A DNA stretch of 64,000 nt from Dyella humicola. Its GTDB lineage: Bacteria; Pseudomonadota; Gammaproteobacteria; Xanthomonadales; Rhodanobacteraceae. A model generated the notes under the pieces. That model saw only the letters and a program-made list of their open reading frames with translations, had not been told where the DNA came from and did no database searches. The stretch is taken from contig NZ_JAPDPC010000001.1 in assembly GCF_026283945.1 (NCBI RefSeq), forward strand, positions 1,798,001 through 1,862,000. The letters run 5' to 3'. Made by a program: the position numbers and the translations under genes. Below, piece by piece: positions 20,652 to 29,833 of this stretch (the first letter of the stretch is position 1; each line of letters starts with the position of its first letter).

Positions 20652-21620
20652 TCAGCTGTCGTCACGAACCCGGCGGAACCATACGGCACCCGCGATGAGT
20701 GCAATGCCGGCGGCCACGCCAAGCCACAGATTCGGGGTTGCCAGCAGGCCGTAGGTGTGAGCGGGGGACAGCACGCTAAGCGGATCGTTGGAGTCCATGT
20801 CCGACATGGAGCTCAGGTTGTGGTCGCTGAACACAATGCTCGAACCCGGAAACACGCTGAGCAGTACGCGCTGTACGACATGGGTCCAAAACCAGGCCGT
20901 CGGCAGGTTGAACAAGCCCATGATGCCGAACCAGCTGACCATCAGGCCGAGTACCACCGGCACCGCCATCGCCCACAGGAAAGGCTTGGTGCGTGACCAG
21001 GCCGAGCAGAACATCAGCCAGCCGACGGCGGGCAGGGCCCACAAGGTGTACAGCGGAACCGCGCTGAGCAAGCTGCCGATGACCCGGAAAGGATGCGCCA
21101 GTGTCAGCAACTGCCAGATATTCACGCCATGCAGCGACAGCACGACCGCGTAGATGAGCAGCTGCATCACGCCGCAGATGATGCTCACGCACACGGCGAT
21201 GACGGGTGCTATGACCGCTGCGCTGACCACTTTCGAGAGCACGGTGCTGGTGTCGGACACCGGCAGCGATTTCCAGAACAGCACGCTGCGGTCTCGACGG
21301 TCGTCGTACAGCGAGCCCAGGCAATAGAACAAGACCACCAGGCCCATGACGATGCCGATCAGGCTCATCGAGGAGAGCATCGCCACGTCCACGGCCGAGC
21401 CGATGTGGGCCAGGTCGCCGGCGTCCGCGTGTTCGATCATCATGCGGAAATCGTTGCCGCCGATCATCATGGCGCCATGACGCGAGCCCAGCACTTCAGC
21501 GGTGATGATCGCCATCAAGTTGAGTATCAGGAAGATCGCGCCGGTAATCACGGGCGCCCAAAGCAAGCCGCCGCGATGTTCCCAGTATTCGCGCTTCATG
21601 AGCCAGTAGAAGGTTTTCAT
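20652..21620 (-). CDS. ABC-2 type transporter permease
   Basis: A 322-residue membrane protein with about six hydrophobic segments (VITGAIFLILNLMAIIT, IGIVMGLVVLFYCLGSLY, PVIAVCVSIICGVMQLLIYA) and a large periplasmic loop after the first. DDRRDRSVLFWKSLPVSD is a cytoplasmic loop typical of ABC-2 permeases. Its ATG overlaps the ATPase stop by four bases. It is the last gene of the operon with a GntR regulator. The substrate is unknown; related YtrA-controlled systems respond to cell-envelope antibiotics. Confidence 0.85.
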   Translation of the reverse strand: MKTFYWLMKREYWEHRGGLLWAPVITGAIFLILNLMAIITAEVLGSRHGAMMIGGNDFRMMIEHADAGDLAHIGSAVDVAMLSSMSLIGIVMGLVVLFYCLGSLYDDRRDRSVLFWKSLPVSDTSTVLSKVVSAAVIAPVIAVCVSIICGVMQLLIYAVVLSLHGVNIWQLLTLAHPFRVIGSLLSAVPLYTLWALPAVGWLMFCSAWSRTKPFLWAMAVPVVLGLMVSWFGIMGLFNLPTAWFWTHVVQRVLLSVFPGSSIVFSDHNLSSMSDMDSNDPLSVLSPAHTYGLLATPNLWLGVAAGIALIAGAVWFRRVRDDS

Positions 21621-22474
21621 GCGTAAGTCCCCTTCATGGTGGCGACAAACAGGTCGCTGACTGTGGGGCGCCTGACTTCGCCCATGCGTTCCAGCACGGC
21701 GCGGTCGGCACCGTCGAACAGGAAGATGCTCTTGCCGAACACCTGACGCTCATCCAGCGGTTTCAGCTGGCGCGCGGCTTCGGCCTTGTCGGCGGTGACC
21801 ATGACTTCGGCAAAGCGCTCGCCCACGGCATCCATATCCGTATCCAGGACCAGCTTGCCGTCGCGAATGAACATGAGGTCGGTGAGGATGTGTTCGATCT
21901 CCTCGACCTGGTGCGTCGTGACGATGATCGTCTTGTTCTCGTCGAAGTAATCCTCCAGCAGGCTCTGGTAGAACTGCTTGCGATAGAGGATGTCCAGACC
22001 GAGCGTCGGCTCGTCCAGCACCAGCAGACGGGCGTCGATGGCCATGACCAGCGCCAGATGCAGCTGCACGATCATGCCCTTGGACATCTGCTTCACGCGT
22101 TGGTTGGGCGTGAGCTTGGTGCGCGCCAGGAACGCCTCGCACTTTGCCCGATTGAAGCGTGGGTGCACGTTGGCGACAAAATCGATGGCCTCGCGCACCC
22201 GGATCCAGCGCGGCAACACCGCGACGTCGGCGATAAAGCACACCTGTTCCATCAGGCGGTCGCGCTGGCTGCGCGGATCAAAGCCAAGTACGTTCAACTC
22301 GCCCCGGAAATCGGTCAGGCCGAGGATCGCCTTCAGCGCCGTGGTCTTGCCTGCGCCGTTGGGTCCGATCAGCCCGACGATGCGGCCCGATTCAATCCTG
22401 AAGCTCACATCGTCCAGGGCGAGGGTGTTCTTGTATCGCTTGGTCAGACCAGTAGCCGTCACAACCGCGTTCAT
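21617..22474 (-). CDS. ABC transporter ATP-binding protein
   Basis: A 285-residue nucleotide-binding subunit. Walker A is GLIGPNGAGKTTAL (near residue 36), the signature region is VKQMSKGMIVQLHLALVMA, and Walker B is LLVLDEPTLGLD. The signature is MSKGM in place of LSGGQ, as in other YtrB-like proteins. The H-loop reads IIVTTHQVEE. It overlaps both neighbouring genes by four bases, so regulator, ATPase and permease are co-translated. Confidence 0.92.
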   Translation of the reverse strand: MNAVVTATGLTKRYKNTLALDDVSFRIESGRIVGLIGPNGAGKTTALKAILGLTDFRGELNVLGFDPRSQRDRLMEQVCFIADVAVLPRWIRVREAIDFVANVHPRFNRAKCEAFLARTKLTPNQRVKQMSKGMIVQLHLALVMAIDARLLVLDEPTLGLDILYRKQFYQSLLEDYFDENKTIIVTTHQVEEIEHILTDLMFIRDGKLVLDTDMDAVGERFAEVMVTADKAEAARQLKPLDERQVFGKSIFLFDGADRAVLERMGEVRRPTVSDLFVATMKGTYA

Positions 22475-22857
22475 GACTGGTTCTCCCCGTTAGCCGACGC
22501 ATGGTCCGGCGCTTCCCGCAGCAGGGTTTTCAGATCCAGCCCAAGGCGCTGCAGCCGGGCGAAGAGCGAGGGCCATTCCTCACGAAGGAAGCGCTCACGT
22601 TCGGACTTAAGCAGCGCTTCCCTGGCTCCATCGATGACGAACATGCCCAAACCCCTCCTTTTTTCCACCAGTTGATCATCGACCAGTTCCTGATACGCCT
22701 TCGAAACGGTCAGCGGGTTGATTTGAAAGTCCGCTGCCACCTGGCGTACTGACGGCAGCGGGTCGCCCTCGTTCAAGGCGCCGTCCAGGATCATGGCCAC
22801 TACGCGCTCGCGCAATTGGCGGTAGATCGGGACGCTGTCGTTCCAGGTGATGGTCAT
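22471..22857 (-). CDS. GntR family regulator, YtrA subfamily
   Basis: A 128-residue repressor. The GntR winged helix occupies residues 10-78 (PIYRQLRERVVAMILDG, LPSVRQVAADFQINPLTVSK), followed by a short C-terminal dimerisation part instead of a large ligand domain, the mark of the YtrA group. Such proteins repress their own operon, which encodes the adjacent ABC transporter. A site around the promoter at 23225-23252 is the likely target. Confidence 0.9.
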   Translation of the reverse strand: MTITWNDSVPIYRQLRERVVAMILDGALNEGDPLPSVRQVAADFQINPLTVSKAYQELVDDQLVEKRRGLGMFVIDGAREALLKSERERFLREEWPSLFARLQRLGLDLKTLLREAPDHASANGENQS

Positions 22858-22863
22858 ATGCGT

Positions 22864-23181
22864 TTATTCCTTGCTGATACGGCCGAACGTGGTGCCGAAC
22901 GAATAGTAGGGCATGGCCAGCTGGGCCCCGAGCACACTTGCGTTGGCCGGGGAGGCCGGGCTCAGCAGGTGTGAGACCGTCACGGCGGCCACACCGGCCT
23001 CGCTCAGTGCCGCAGCGCGGAAGTCTTCGGCGCTCGGGCGGACTTCGACGGGGGCCAGGTTGATGACCCGGACGCCGTTGATCTCGCTCACGGGAACCAT
23101 CTTGAAGTTGGAGTTGATGGCGGCCAGGCCTGCGGTGGTGAACAGGGCAGCGGCGGTCAGTGCTAGTAGGTTCGCTTTCAT
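22864..23181 (-). CDS. small secreted protein of unknown function, first gene of the YtrA-type operon
   Basis: A 105-residue protein with a Sec signal peptide (MKANLLALTAAALFTTAGLA). The mature part has no recognised domain; it contains VSEINGVRVINLAPVEVRP and ends in a tyrosine/phenylalanine-rich tail (MPYYSFGTTFGRI). It lies six bases before the GntR gene and directly downstream of a strong promoter, so it should be the most highly expressed member of the operon. I do not recognise the family. Confidence 0.75.
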   Translation of the reverse strand: MKANLLALTAAALFTTAGLAAINSNFKMVPVSEINGVRVINLAPVEVRPSAEDFRAAALSEAGVAAVTVSHLLSPASPANASVLGAQLAMPYYSFGTTFGRISKE

Positions 23182-23224
23182 GGCTGTACTCCTTTAGTGA
23201 CCTCGTGGACCGGTGTTGTAGTGA

Positions 23225-23252
23225 ACTATAACACCATATCTTGAGCTGTCAA
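23225..23252 (-). promoter_or_regulatory. sigma70 promoter of the YtrA-type ABC operon
   Basis: On the minus strand TTGACA (23247-23252), a 16-base spacer and TATAGT (23225-23230). The -10 box is embedded in GTGTTATAGTTCAC, whose ends GTG/CAC are symmetric, a plausible GntR/YtrA operator covering the promoter. Confidence 0.7.
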
Positions 23253-23470
23253 CAGGCGGATCGAAAATTCGCAACATGACTGATGGCCTATATGGCTGAA
23301 CGAGTGATCCGGGCGGGCCATGGCGCCTGGAAGCCGGGGGGAATGCTGCGCCGACCGAGGCCGGCGGGGCAGGGGCGGCCATCAGGCATCGCGGGTGACA
23401 GGCATCACCTCGCCGTGTCCCGGTCGGCGCCATGATTCAATGGCGTTCGAATCCACGAAGGAGGCAATCC

Positions 23471-24256
23471 ATGGATGTTGGTCTGGCCGGACGTGTCGTT
23501 GTCATCACTGGCGCCAGCAAAGGCATTGGACTGGCGTGCGCGATGGCGTTCGCACGCGAAGGTGCGAAAGTGGTGGGCATCTCGCGCGACCTCGCGCACC
23601 TGCATGCCGCCCAGCACGATCTGCAGCGCGAAGGGCTGCAGATGGATGTGGCCGCCGCCGACCTGACCGATAGCGTCGCCGCCCAAATGGTGACCGAGTA
23701 CATCGAGAACGAGTTCGGTCCGATCGATGTGTTGGTCAATTGCGCTGGCGCAGCGAAGCGCACACCCGTCGTCGAGTTACATGCCGATGCCATGCACGCA
23801 TCCATGCAGGCCAAATACTTCACCTACATGCATATCATCGATCCGGTGATTCGCCGCATGTCAGCGCGCGGACGCGGAAGCATCGTCAACGTCGTGGGGC
23901 AGGGTGGACGCCAGGCAAACCCCATGCATATCGGCGGCGGTGCCGCCAACGCAGCACTCATGCTCGCCTCCGTCGGCTACGCCACCGCCTATGCCGCGCA
24001 AGGCGTGCGCGTCAACGTGATCAATCCCGGCCTCACGCGTACCGGTCGTGTGCAGGAGGGGCTCAACGCCTCCTCACGCGCCACCGGTCGCGCGACTGAT
24101 GAACTTCTCGCCGAGCAACTTGCGGAAATTCCCATGGGGCGCATGGCCGAGCCTGCGGAGGTCGCCAGCGTCGCCATGTTTCTAGCGTCGCCGTTGGCGA
24201 GCTATGTCACGGGGGCGGTGATTCCCATGGATGGCGGGAAGACGAGCGTCATTTGA
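23471..24256 (+). CDS. SDR-fold protein with degenerate catalytic site
   Basis: A 261-residue short-chain dehydrogenase/reductase-like protein. The cofactor motif TGASKGIG (13-20) and NCAGAAKR are intact, and RVNVINPGLTRTGR follows as usual. The catalytic serine position is G143, the catalytic tyrosine position is H153 in PMHIGGGAANAAL, and the lysine position is G157, so the canonical Ser-Tyr-Lys triad appears lost. A related subgroup keeps the tyrosine. AAGGAGG precedes the ATG. It may bind NAD(P) without classical activity or use a different mechanism. No operon partner is seen. Confidence 0.85.
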   Translation: MDVGLAGRVVVITGASKGIGLACAMAFAREGAKVVGISRDLAHLHAAQHDLQREGLQMDVAAADLTDSVAAQMVTEYIENEFGPIDVLVNCAGAAKRTPVVELHADAMHASMQAKYFTYMHIIDPVIRRMSARGRGSIVNVVGQGGRQANPMHIGGGAANAALMLASVGYATAYAAQGVRVNVINPGLTRTGRVQEGLNASSRATGRATDELLAEQLAEIPMGRMAEPAEVASVAMFLASPLASYVTGAVIPMDGGKTSVI

Positions 24257-24529
24257 GCGAAGAGATGGCTGGCTAAATGCGTGGTGATGGCCCGTACTGC
24301 TGCTCGATCAAAAGTAAGTCAACCCGCACCATCCCCATTTTCGAAATGCCTGCTAAAAAAGCACTCTGACCCGGTTTTTGATCCGGGGTTTGCTTGGGCG
24401 CATCGACCATCCGAAACATTGCGGATGGCTAAACCCAGGTGACGCGCTGTACAGCGATATCGTGGAGCGCCTTGAGTTGCTCGCGGCTCTTCCTCGGAAA
24501 GTGTCGCCACCACGCTGGAAACCACGGCC

Positions 24530-24751
24530 CTAATGCACGTTAACCCAAACGCCCTCAATGTCGTCTTTAACCGCGATCTGCAAATCGGCTGTGGGGAGCT
24601 TGGACACGTCAAAGACCCTTCCGTGCCTCATGCCACGGTAGATCCCATGGAAGCGAAACGTCGCCATCCAGCGAACACTGCCATTGACCGAGGGCTCGTA
24701 CTCGCCCTCGTAGGCAAAGCCGTTCGAGGTCGTACCGAAAATATTAGCCAT
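24530..24751 (-). CDS. hypothetical small protein
   Basis: A 73-residue frame preceded by GAGAGG eight bases before the ATG. The composition is protein-like: alternating short strands (FAYEGEYEP, VRWMATFRFHGIY, GRVFDVSKL, LQIAVKDDIEGVWV). It has no signal peptide, membrane segment or cysteine, and I do not recognise a family. It stands alone in an otherwise empty region just outside the left ssrA copy. It could be a remnant of a larger accessory segment or an orphan cytosolic protein. Confidence 0.5.
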   Translation of the reverse strand: MANIFGTTSNGFAYEGEYEPSVNGSVRWMATFRFHGIYRGMRHGRVFDVSKLPTADLQIAVKDDIEGVWVNVH

Positions 24752-24925
24752 GATCCAGACCTCTCAATGCCCCAGTGCATTGACGGTACTCCGGCGGCGC
24801 ATTTGCCGTGTGAACCTTTTGGTGTGGATGCCGGCCAACCAAGGCGACAGACTGACTTGCTCTGTTCAACTCGAAGCGCGGGTGTCGGTACCTTCGTGCG
24901 CTATCTCGCAAGGCATGAACGCCTA

Positions 24926-25102
24926 AACAAGAACGCCCGGCAATCACTTGCCGGGCGTTTTGCTATGGGCGGGTAGTGGAGTCGAGCCCACATCCGAAGG
25001 CGCTTGATGCGCGGCATGTCATGCCGAGCTCACAGCCTGTCCCGCGACGAAACTGTATACAGGAACATCGAGGGGCCAACCTTTTTCATTCAGCCCTTGC
25101 TC
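24926..25102 (-). pseudogene. ssrA': degenerate 3' fragment of ssrA (tmRNA) with terminator
   Basis: On the minus strand this stretch aligns base by base with the 3' part of the intact ssrA at 29280-29466. The terminator palindrome CGCCCGGCAA/TTGCCGGGCG is identical, TGCTAT follows, the T-arm reads GTGGAGTCGAGCCCAC against GCGGGAGTCGAACCCGC, then CATCCGAAGGCGCTTGATGC against CGTCCGAAGGCGTTTGACGC, and CCCGCGACGAAAC and ATCGAGGGGCCAACCT are shared. The acceptor stem, encoded CCA and several pairings are damaged. The tag frame is absent. It looks like the displaced end of the gene after an insertion. Confidence 0.85.
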
Positions 25103-25118
25103 ACGCCTGCAAGGCTTT

Positions 25119-26300
25119 TTATTGCCACGGCGGTGCGGCTGTCCCATTACCTGGTGCACCCACCACGTACCAACCAACCGGATAGGTCCAGCTGTCCCGG
25201 CCCGGCAATATCGGCCCGTTACCCGAAAAGAGAAGATCGGAACCCGGCAAGCCTCCCGTGCTGATGGATGGTGTAGCCGGACTGATCGCGTACAGCGCGG
25301 TTGCGTTCACTCCGTTGCCTTCAATGAGATAACCACCGGAAAGCATGGTGGGCACCGCGCCATCCCAACCCGTACCGCCCTGGAATCCGGTCTGGTTGCC
25401 ATTTGCATCGAATATGCGTGAAAAGACGCCACCTGTGGCGATGCCGTTCGTGACGAATTCAATGCCCATGCCGTTGCCCATGAAGCCGCCGCCAATGGCC
25501 CAAACGTTGGCAAGGCTACCGACATGGGACGACAGGTTATACGATCGGAATCCCGCGCCAATGCTGTCCCAGATATAGAGATCGTTCGCCGCGCTGGTCC
25601 ACAGGATGCTCAGCTTGTTCGATGGCTGGTAATAGCCGATGCCGATGGGGTAGTAGCCACAGGCGATATCGATGATCTGGTAACCGGTGCGCACGGCCCC
25701 CTTCATCGTCCAGTAGGCAAATTTGCATTCGGACGGATCGAGCCACAACAGGTCGTCGTAGCCATCGCCGTCGACGTCGCCCGCGCCGATCAACTGCCAC
25801 TGGCTGGGATAGGTGCCAATTTCCGTCGACGTCCAGCCGCCCTGCTGGTTATTGGTCCACAGCCACAGGTCGCGATTGGCGCTGGTGAACACCAGGTCGG
25901 CGAAGCCGTCGTTGTTGAAGTCGCCCACGGCACCTACGAAGTAGCCTGGGGTTACCGGGTAGGTGCGAGTGCCGGTGCGGGTCACACCGCCACCTGAAAA
26001 AGGTACGCCTACGGTGGTGGCGTTCATGGTCCAGTAGCCAACCTGACTTGTGATCGGGTTAAACCAGAGCAGGTCGGACGTGCCGTCGCCGTTGAAATCA
26101 CCAGGCACATGTGTGCTGCCGGGAATAGGCGTCGAGACCTGCAAGGCAGGCAAGGTACCGAACTTGACCACCGGTGAAGTCACCGTGGTTGAGACAGCCG
26201 CCATGGCACGCGGTGGTTCCGCGGCGTATGCGCCCGTCGCCAGAGAGGCGGCGAGCAGGAACGACAAAACAATGTTGCCCGTGCAGTATCGATTGAACAT
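25119..26300 (-). CDS. secreted FG-GAP/VCBS repeat protein
   Basis: A 393-residue exported protein (signal about residues 1-28, ending SLATGAYAAEPP). It carries calcium-binding-like FG-GAP loops: GDFNGDGTSD, GDFNNDGFAD and GDVDGDGYDD, followed by decayed repeats (GYYQPSNKLS, GGFMGNGMGI). Units alternate between TSANRDLWLW and WLDPSECKFAYWTM, the same two-type repeat seen at the C-terminus of the neighbouring gene, so the two are related. ATG 26300 has GGGGGAA upstream; an ATG four codons earlier is possible. It ends 17 bases from the ssrA fragment. Function unknown; such repeats usually form extracellular beta-propellers. Confidence 0.8.
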   Translation of the reverse strand: MFNRYCTGNIVLSFLLAASLATGAYAAEPPRAMAAVSTTVTSPVVKFGTLPALQVSTPIPGSTHVPGDFNGDGTSDLLWFNPITSQVGYWTMNATTVGVPFSGGGVTRTGTRTYPVTPGYFVGAVGDFNNDGFADLVFTSANRDLWLWTNNQQGGWTSTEIGTYPSQWQLIGAGDVDGDGYDDLLWLDPSECKFAYWTMKGAVRTGYQIIDIACGYYPIGIGYYQPSNKLSILWTSAANDLYIWDSIGAGFRSYNLSSHVGSLANVWAIGGGFMGNGMGIEFVTNGIATGGVFSRIFDANGNQTGFQGGTGWDGAVPTMLSGGYLIEGNGVNATALYAISPATPSISTGGLPGSDLLFSGNGPILPGRDSWTYPVGWYVVGAPGNGTAAPPWQ

Positions 26301-26416
26301 GATTTCCCCCATTCAAGTTTGACGAGTCTTCCAGACTTCCCGACGGCAACAGTCAACTCTCTACCGTGTGAAACTTTGTTTCCGGTTCATGCGCAGAGCC
26401 CCTGCATGCGATGACG

Positions 26417-26445
26417 CGATGAAGCGGGCATGTCCCGCTCCATCG
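26417..26445. terminator. hairpin after the GloVer/FG-GAP gene
   Basis: A 12-base stem with one mismatch (26417-26428 with 26434-26445) and a five-base loop, just downstream of the 26459 stop on the minus strand. There is no T-tract, so it may be a terminator or simply a stabilising hairpin. Confidence 0.4.
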
Positions 26446-26458
26446 CTCCCTGTGTCGA

Positions 26459-28630
26459 TTACGGAGAGCTGGGGATGTTTTTCCTGAACACCGTGGTGTC
26501 GGCGGCGGGTGCCGCGAGCGTGGTCGTGGTGAACGTGCATTGCGAGGCACACGTTCCTGCGTTGGTCGACAGGATCAGGTTGCTGCCGTTACTCCACACC
26601 AGGTCGGCCAGGCCATCGTTGTTGTAGTCATCCACGCCCACGATGAACGTGTTTGCCGCGCCTGCGTTGGACACCGCGACAGTGGCCTTGCGCTGCGCGC
26701 CGTTCATCAGCCAATAGCCCCATTGAGTGCCATCGGTTTTCATCCACACCAGGTCGCTCTTGCCATCGCCGTCCATGTCAGCGGCGCCGACAACTTTCCA
26801 GCCGCTGGGGTAGGTTCCCGCATAGGCCGCATTGAAGTGTTGGCCGATCGACGCGCCGTTGCTGTACCAGATGTACAGATCGTTGTTGGCGCTGCTCCAC
26901 AGCACGTCGAGCTTGCCGTCGCCGTCAAAGTCGCCTTCCGCGATGGGGTAGTAGCCAGGCGCGTACGTGGTGGCGTAGGTGGATTTAATGCTTGCGCCAT
27001 TCATCAGCCAGTAGCCGAACTGGTGCGTGCTCGGGTCGATCCAGTAGAGATCGGCCTCACCATCGCCGTCGATGTCACCCGCACCCGTGACGCTCCAGCC
27101 GGCGGGATACGTGCCAACGTACACTGCCTTGAATCCCGTCGCGCCAACCTTGCCACCTAACCACATATAGAGATCGTTCTTTGCGCTCGTCCAGAGAATG
27201 TCCGGAACGCCGTCGCCGTCGAAGTCCGCAACGGCCACCGGGTAATAGCCGCTGGCCACCGTCTCGAGCACCTGTTGTGCGCCCAGCCGGTTGATCAGGC
27301 GTACGTCCAGTTTGCCTGTGCTCTTGTTGGTCAGCACGATGTCGTTCATCGGCAGGAACGGCACTTTGAAGACGGCGCCAGCATTATTGGCACCGCCCGT
27401 GATCGTCGTGCCGTAGAGATAGCTATCGGAGCCCAACATGAGCGCATACGGGTAACGACCGTCCGCCGCACCTGTTGCGCTGAAGTCATAAAGGGTCTTG
27501 AACGATCCGTCCTGGCCCATGACGAAGATGATGCCGTTGCCATTGGCGCCGCCCGAACCGGTGGTGCCGTAGAGGTTGCCATCCACACCAAGCACCAGTG
27601 GACCGTTCGGGCCCGCGCCGCCCACGTTGCCGTTCATTCCTGCAGGGAAGTCGTGCAGCACCGTGAATGTCAACGTCGACGGGTTGAAGCTGTACAGCAC
27701 ACCCGTACCGTTAGAACCACCCATACATAGCGCACCAAAGAGCACGCCGTTGGGCCCCGCCGTGAGGCTGCCGTTATTGCTTACGGCTTCACCCGACCCG
27801 CATCCGACGCTTGCACCTGGCGTGGGGAACGAAAAGAGCTGGGTGACTTCGCCACCTGGCGTCACACGATAGATAATTCCCTGGTCGTTGGTCCCGCCAT
27901 TGCGCGTCGTACCGTAGAGATTGCCGTCACTACCGACGACGAGCGTGCCGTTTGGTGCAACGCCTGTCACCGCACTCGACGATCCGAACGTATAGAGCAG
28001 TGAGAATGTGCCCGTCGGACTCACCGAGAAGATCGTTCCGTCGCCGGAGGCGCCGCCAAAGAGCGCGACACCATAAAGCGTGCCGTCAGGGGTCTGCGTC
28101 AAGTTCGCGACCGGAAGCGAACCGTCAGCGTTGATTACGTTGAATCCGCTCTGTGTTGTAGCGCCAAAATTGTGCACGGTGGAGAACTGGCCGCCCAAAG
28201 CAAGACTGTAGATCGCGCCATTGGATGCAGCCCCGTTGCTGACCAGCATGCCATAGAGCTGGCCGTTGGTGGCCTGCATCACGCCACCTAGGGCTTGCAA
28301 CTTCAGGCTGGGGTCAAAGTCGTAGAAATCGGTATAGCTGCCCGTCTGCGAGATGCGGAATACGCCACCCGCATTGCCACTGTTGCGATTTTTCGCGGCG
28401 CCATAGAAATTGCCGTCGCTACCTTGCACAAGGTGCGTATTGGGCAAGCTCAAGCCTGTCCCTCCGGGCAAGCTCGCCACCAGCGTCGGTATGATCCTTT
28501 GCGTCGGTGCTGCGAGGGCGCCGGAGGCAAATACGCCTCCCAGCGATACCAGAACCATCGCCGCGATCCTTCGCATGCGCGTGGCGCGCGAACTCGTCTG
28601 GTCAACTTTGCCGTGCTCGAACCGTTCCAT
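26459..28630 (-). CDS. secreted protein with seven GloVer repeats and C-terminal FG-GAP repeats
   Basis: A 723-residue exported protein (signal core VLVSLGGVFASGALA, near residues 26-40). Residues about 60-430 hold seven repeats of the GloVer kind (GSDGNLYGTTRNGGTNDQG then a hydrophobic strand and LYTFG-like end), suggesting a seven-bladed propeller. Residues 450-690 hold five calcium-loop units: ADFDGDGVPD, GDIDGDGEAD, GDFDGDGKLD, ADMDGDGKSD and DDYNNDGLAD, alternating TSAKNDLYMW with YWLMNGA. GGGGAAA precedes the ATG at 28630; ATG 28576 is an alternative. A surface or secreted adhesion or carbohydrate-binding role is a guess from the fold. Confidence 0.85.
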   Translation of the reverse strand: MERFEHGKVDQTSSRATRMRRIAAMVLVSLGGVFASGALAAPTQRIIPTLVASLPGGTGLSLPNTHLVQGSDGNFYGAAKNRNSGNAGGVFRISQTGSYTDFYDFDPSLKLQALGGVMQATNGQLYGMLVSNGAASNGAIYSLALGGQFSTVHNFGATTQSGFNVINADGSLPVANLTQTPDGTLYGVALFGGASGDGTIFSVSPTGTFSLLYTFGSSSAVTGVAPNGTLVVGSDGNLYGTTRNGGTNDQGIIYRVTPGGEVTQLFSFPTPGASVGCGSGEAVSNNGSLTAGPNGVLFGALCMGGSNGTGVLYSFNPSTLTFTVLHDFPAGMNGNVGGAGPNGPLVLGVDGNLYGTTGSGGANGNGIIFVMGQDGSFKTLYDFSATGAADGRYPYALMLGSDSYLYGTTITGGANNAGAVFKVPFLPMNDIVLTNKSTGKLDVRLINRLGAQQVLETVASGYYPVAVADFDGDGVPDILWTSAKNDLYMWLGGKVGATGFKAVYVGTYPAGWSVTGAGDIDGDGEADLYWIDPSTHQFGYWLMNGASIKSTYATTYAPGYYPIAEGDFDGDGKLDVLWSSANNDLYIWYSNGASIGQHFNAAYAGTYPSGWKVVGAADMDGDGKSDLVWMKTDGTQWGYWLMNGAQRKATVAVSNAGAANTFIVGVDDYNNDGLADLVWSNGSNLILSTNAGTCASQCTFTTTTLAAPAADTTVFRKNIPSSP

Positions 28631-29279
28631 CGTTTTCCCCAGTGACAGTCATGACATGAAAGAGCGGCGTTGCTGCAAAGGCAGAACCCGTGTCAGTCAA
28701 CGACAAGCGAAGGGCAGGGCGAGCGTGATTCACGGGGCGCAAGCGCAATGCTGTGGGGCGGTGCTGTTGGAGTGGGTCCCTCGACGCTTCGGCCGTCCGA
28801 ACGCCACGCACAATCCTTCGCCGGATACTTGCGTATCCGCCCAGCACCAACACCATGAGCACGATCGAATGCCATCCGCTGCTCTCCCTGCTTCCTTGTG
28901 GCGCACAGGAGAACCGGGCGCAAAAACTTGCGCACCTTCGATAATGCAAACCGTATTCCCCCAGCCGAGAATCGTGTCACGGCATAACCTGACGTCGCAA
29001 GTATCTATGGCGTCTTGATGAATGTGCGGAGATGGGATCCCGTGCCAGGTGCGCCGTTGCGAAATGTGCCAACCGGGCGACCGCGAACTTGCTGCACGAG
29101 CACGTTGTTGCACGGGGATTGCAAGGCCATCCCCTGGTGAAACAGCTTTATGGAAAGGTGCTCGACGATCAAAAATATCGAGTGGAGGGGAGGCCATGGA
29201 CGGCCCCGCGTTGATGTATTCCTGGCCCGTTGGAAAAGTCGATGACTGATCCTGACGGCAGGGGCTGGCGAATACGACC
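28631..29279. other. non-coding stretch between the GloVer gene and ssrA
   Basis: About 650 bases with no convincing gene. Two short perfect hairpins are visible: CGGATAC-TTGC-GTATCCG (28822-28839) and GCGCAA-AAAC-TTGCGC (28918-28933). A short plus-strand frame at 29032-29214 has protein-like content at its end but no clear start signal. The stretch could be decayed sequence of the presumed inserted element. Confidence 0.4.
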
Positions 29280-29283
29280 CAAC

Positions 29284-29314
29284 AAAAAAACGCCCGGCAA
29301 TCACTTGCCGGGCG
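29284..29314 (-). terminator. rho-independent terminator of ssrA
   Basis: On the minus strand ACGCCCGGCAA and TTGCCGGGCG pair, followed by a run of seven T. The same hairpin occurs in the left ssrA fragment. Confidence 0.85.
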
Positions 29315-29323
29315 TCTTGCTAT

Positions 29324-29714
<391 letters not shown>

Positions 29715-29833
29715 GGGGAAGATCGTATTGCTGGTCAGGCAGTATATGGAGGTTTGCGCGGATACATCAAGGCCGCGCACGGCGGTTCCGCAGCATCTAT
29801 CGTTGGCGCGGGGACCATCAAAGGGAAGGGGAC

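Noticed and set aside
24926-25102. Second functional tmRNA
   Set aside because: The acceptor stem, encoded CCA and tag frame are missing or damaged, so it can only be a fragment.
29032-29214. 60-codon plus-strand frame between the GloVer gene and ssrA
   Set aside because: Its C-terminal half looks protein-like, but there is no Shine-Dalgarno, no family match and a competing frame; not supported as a gene.
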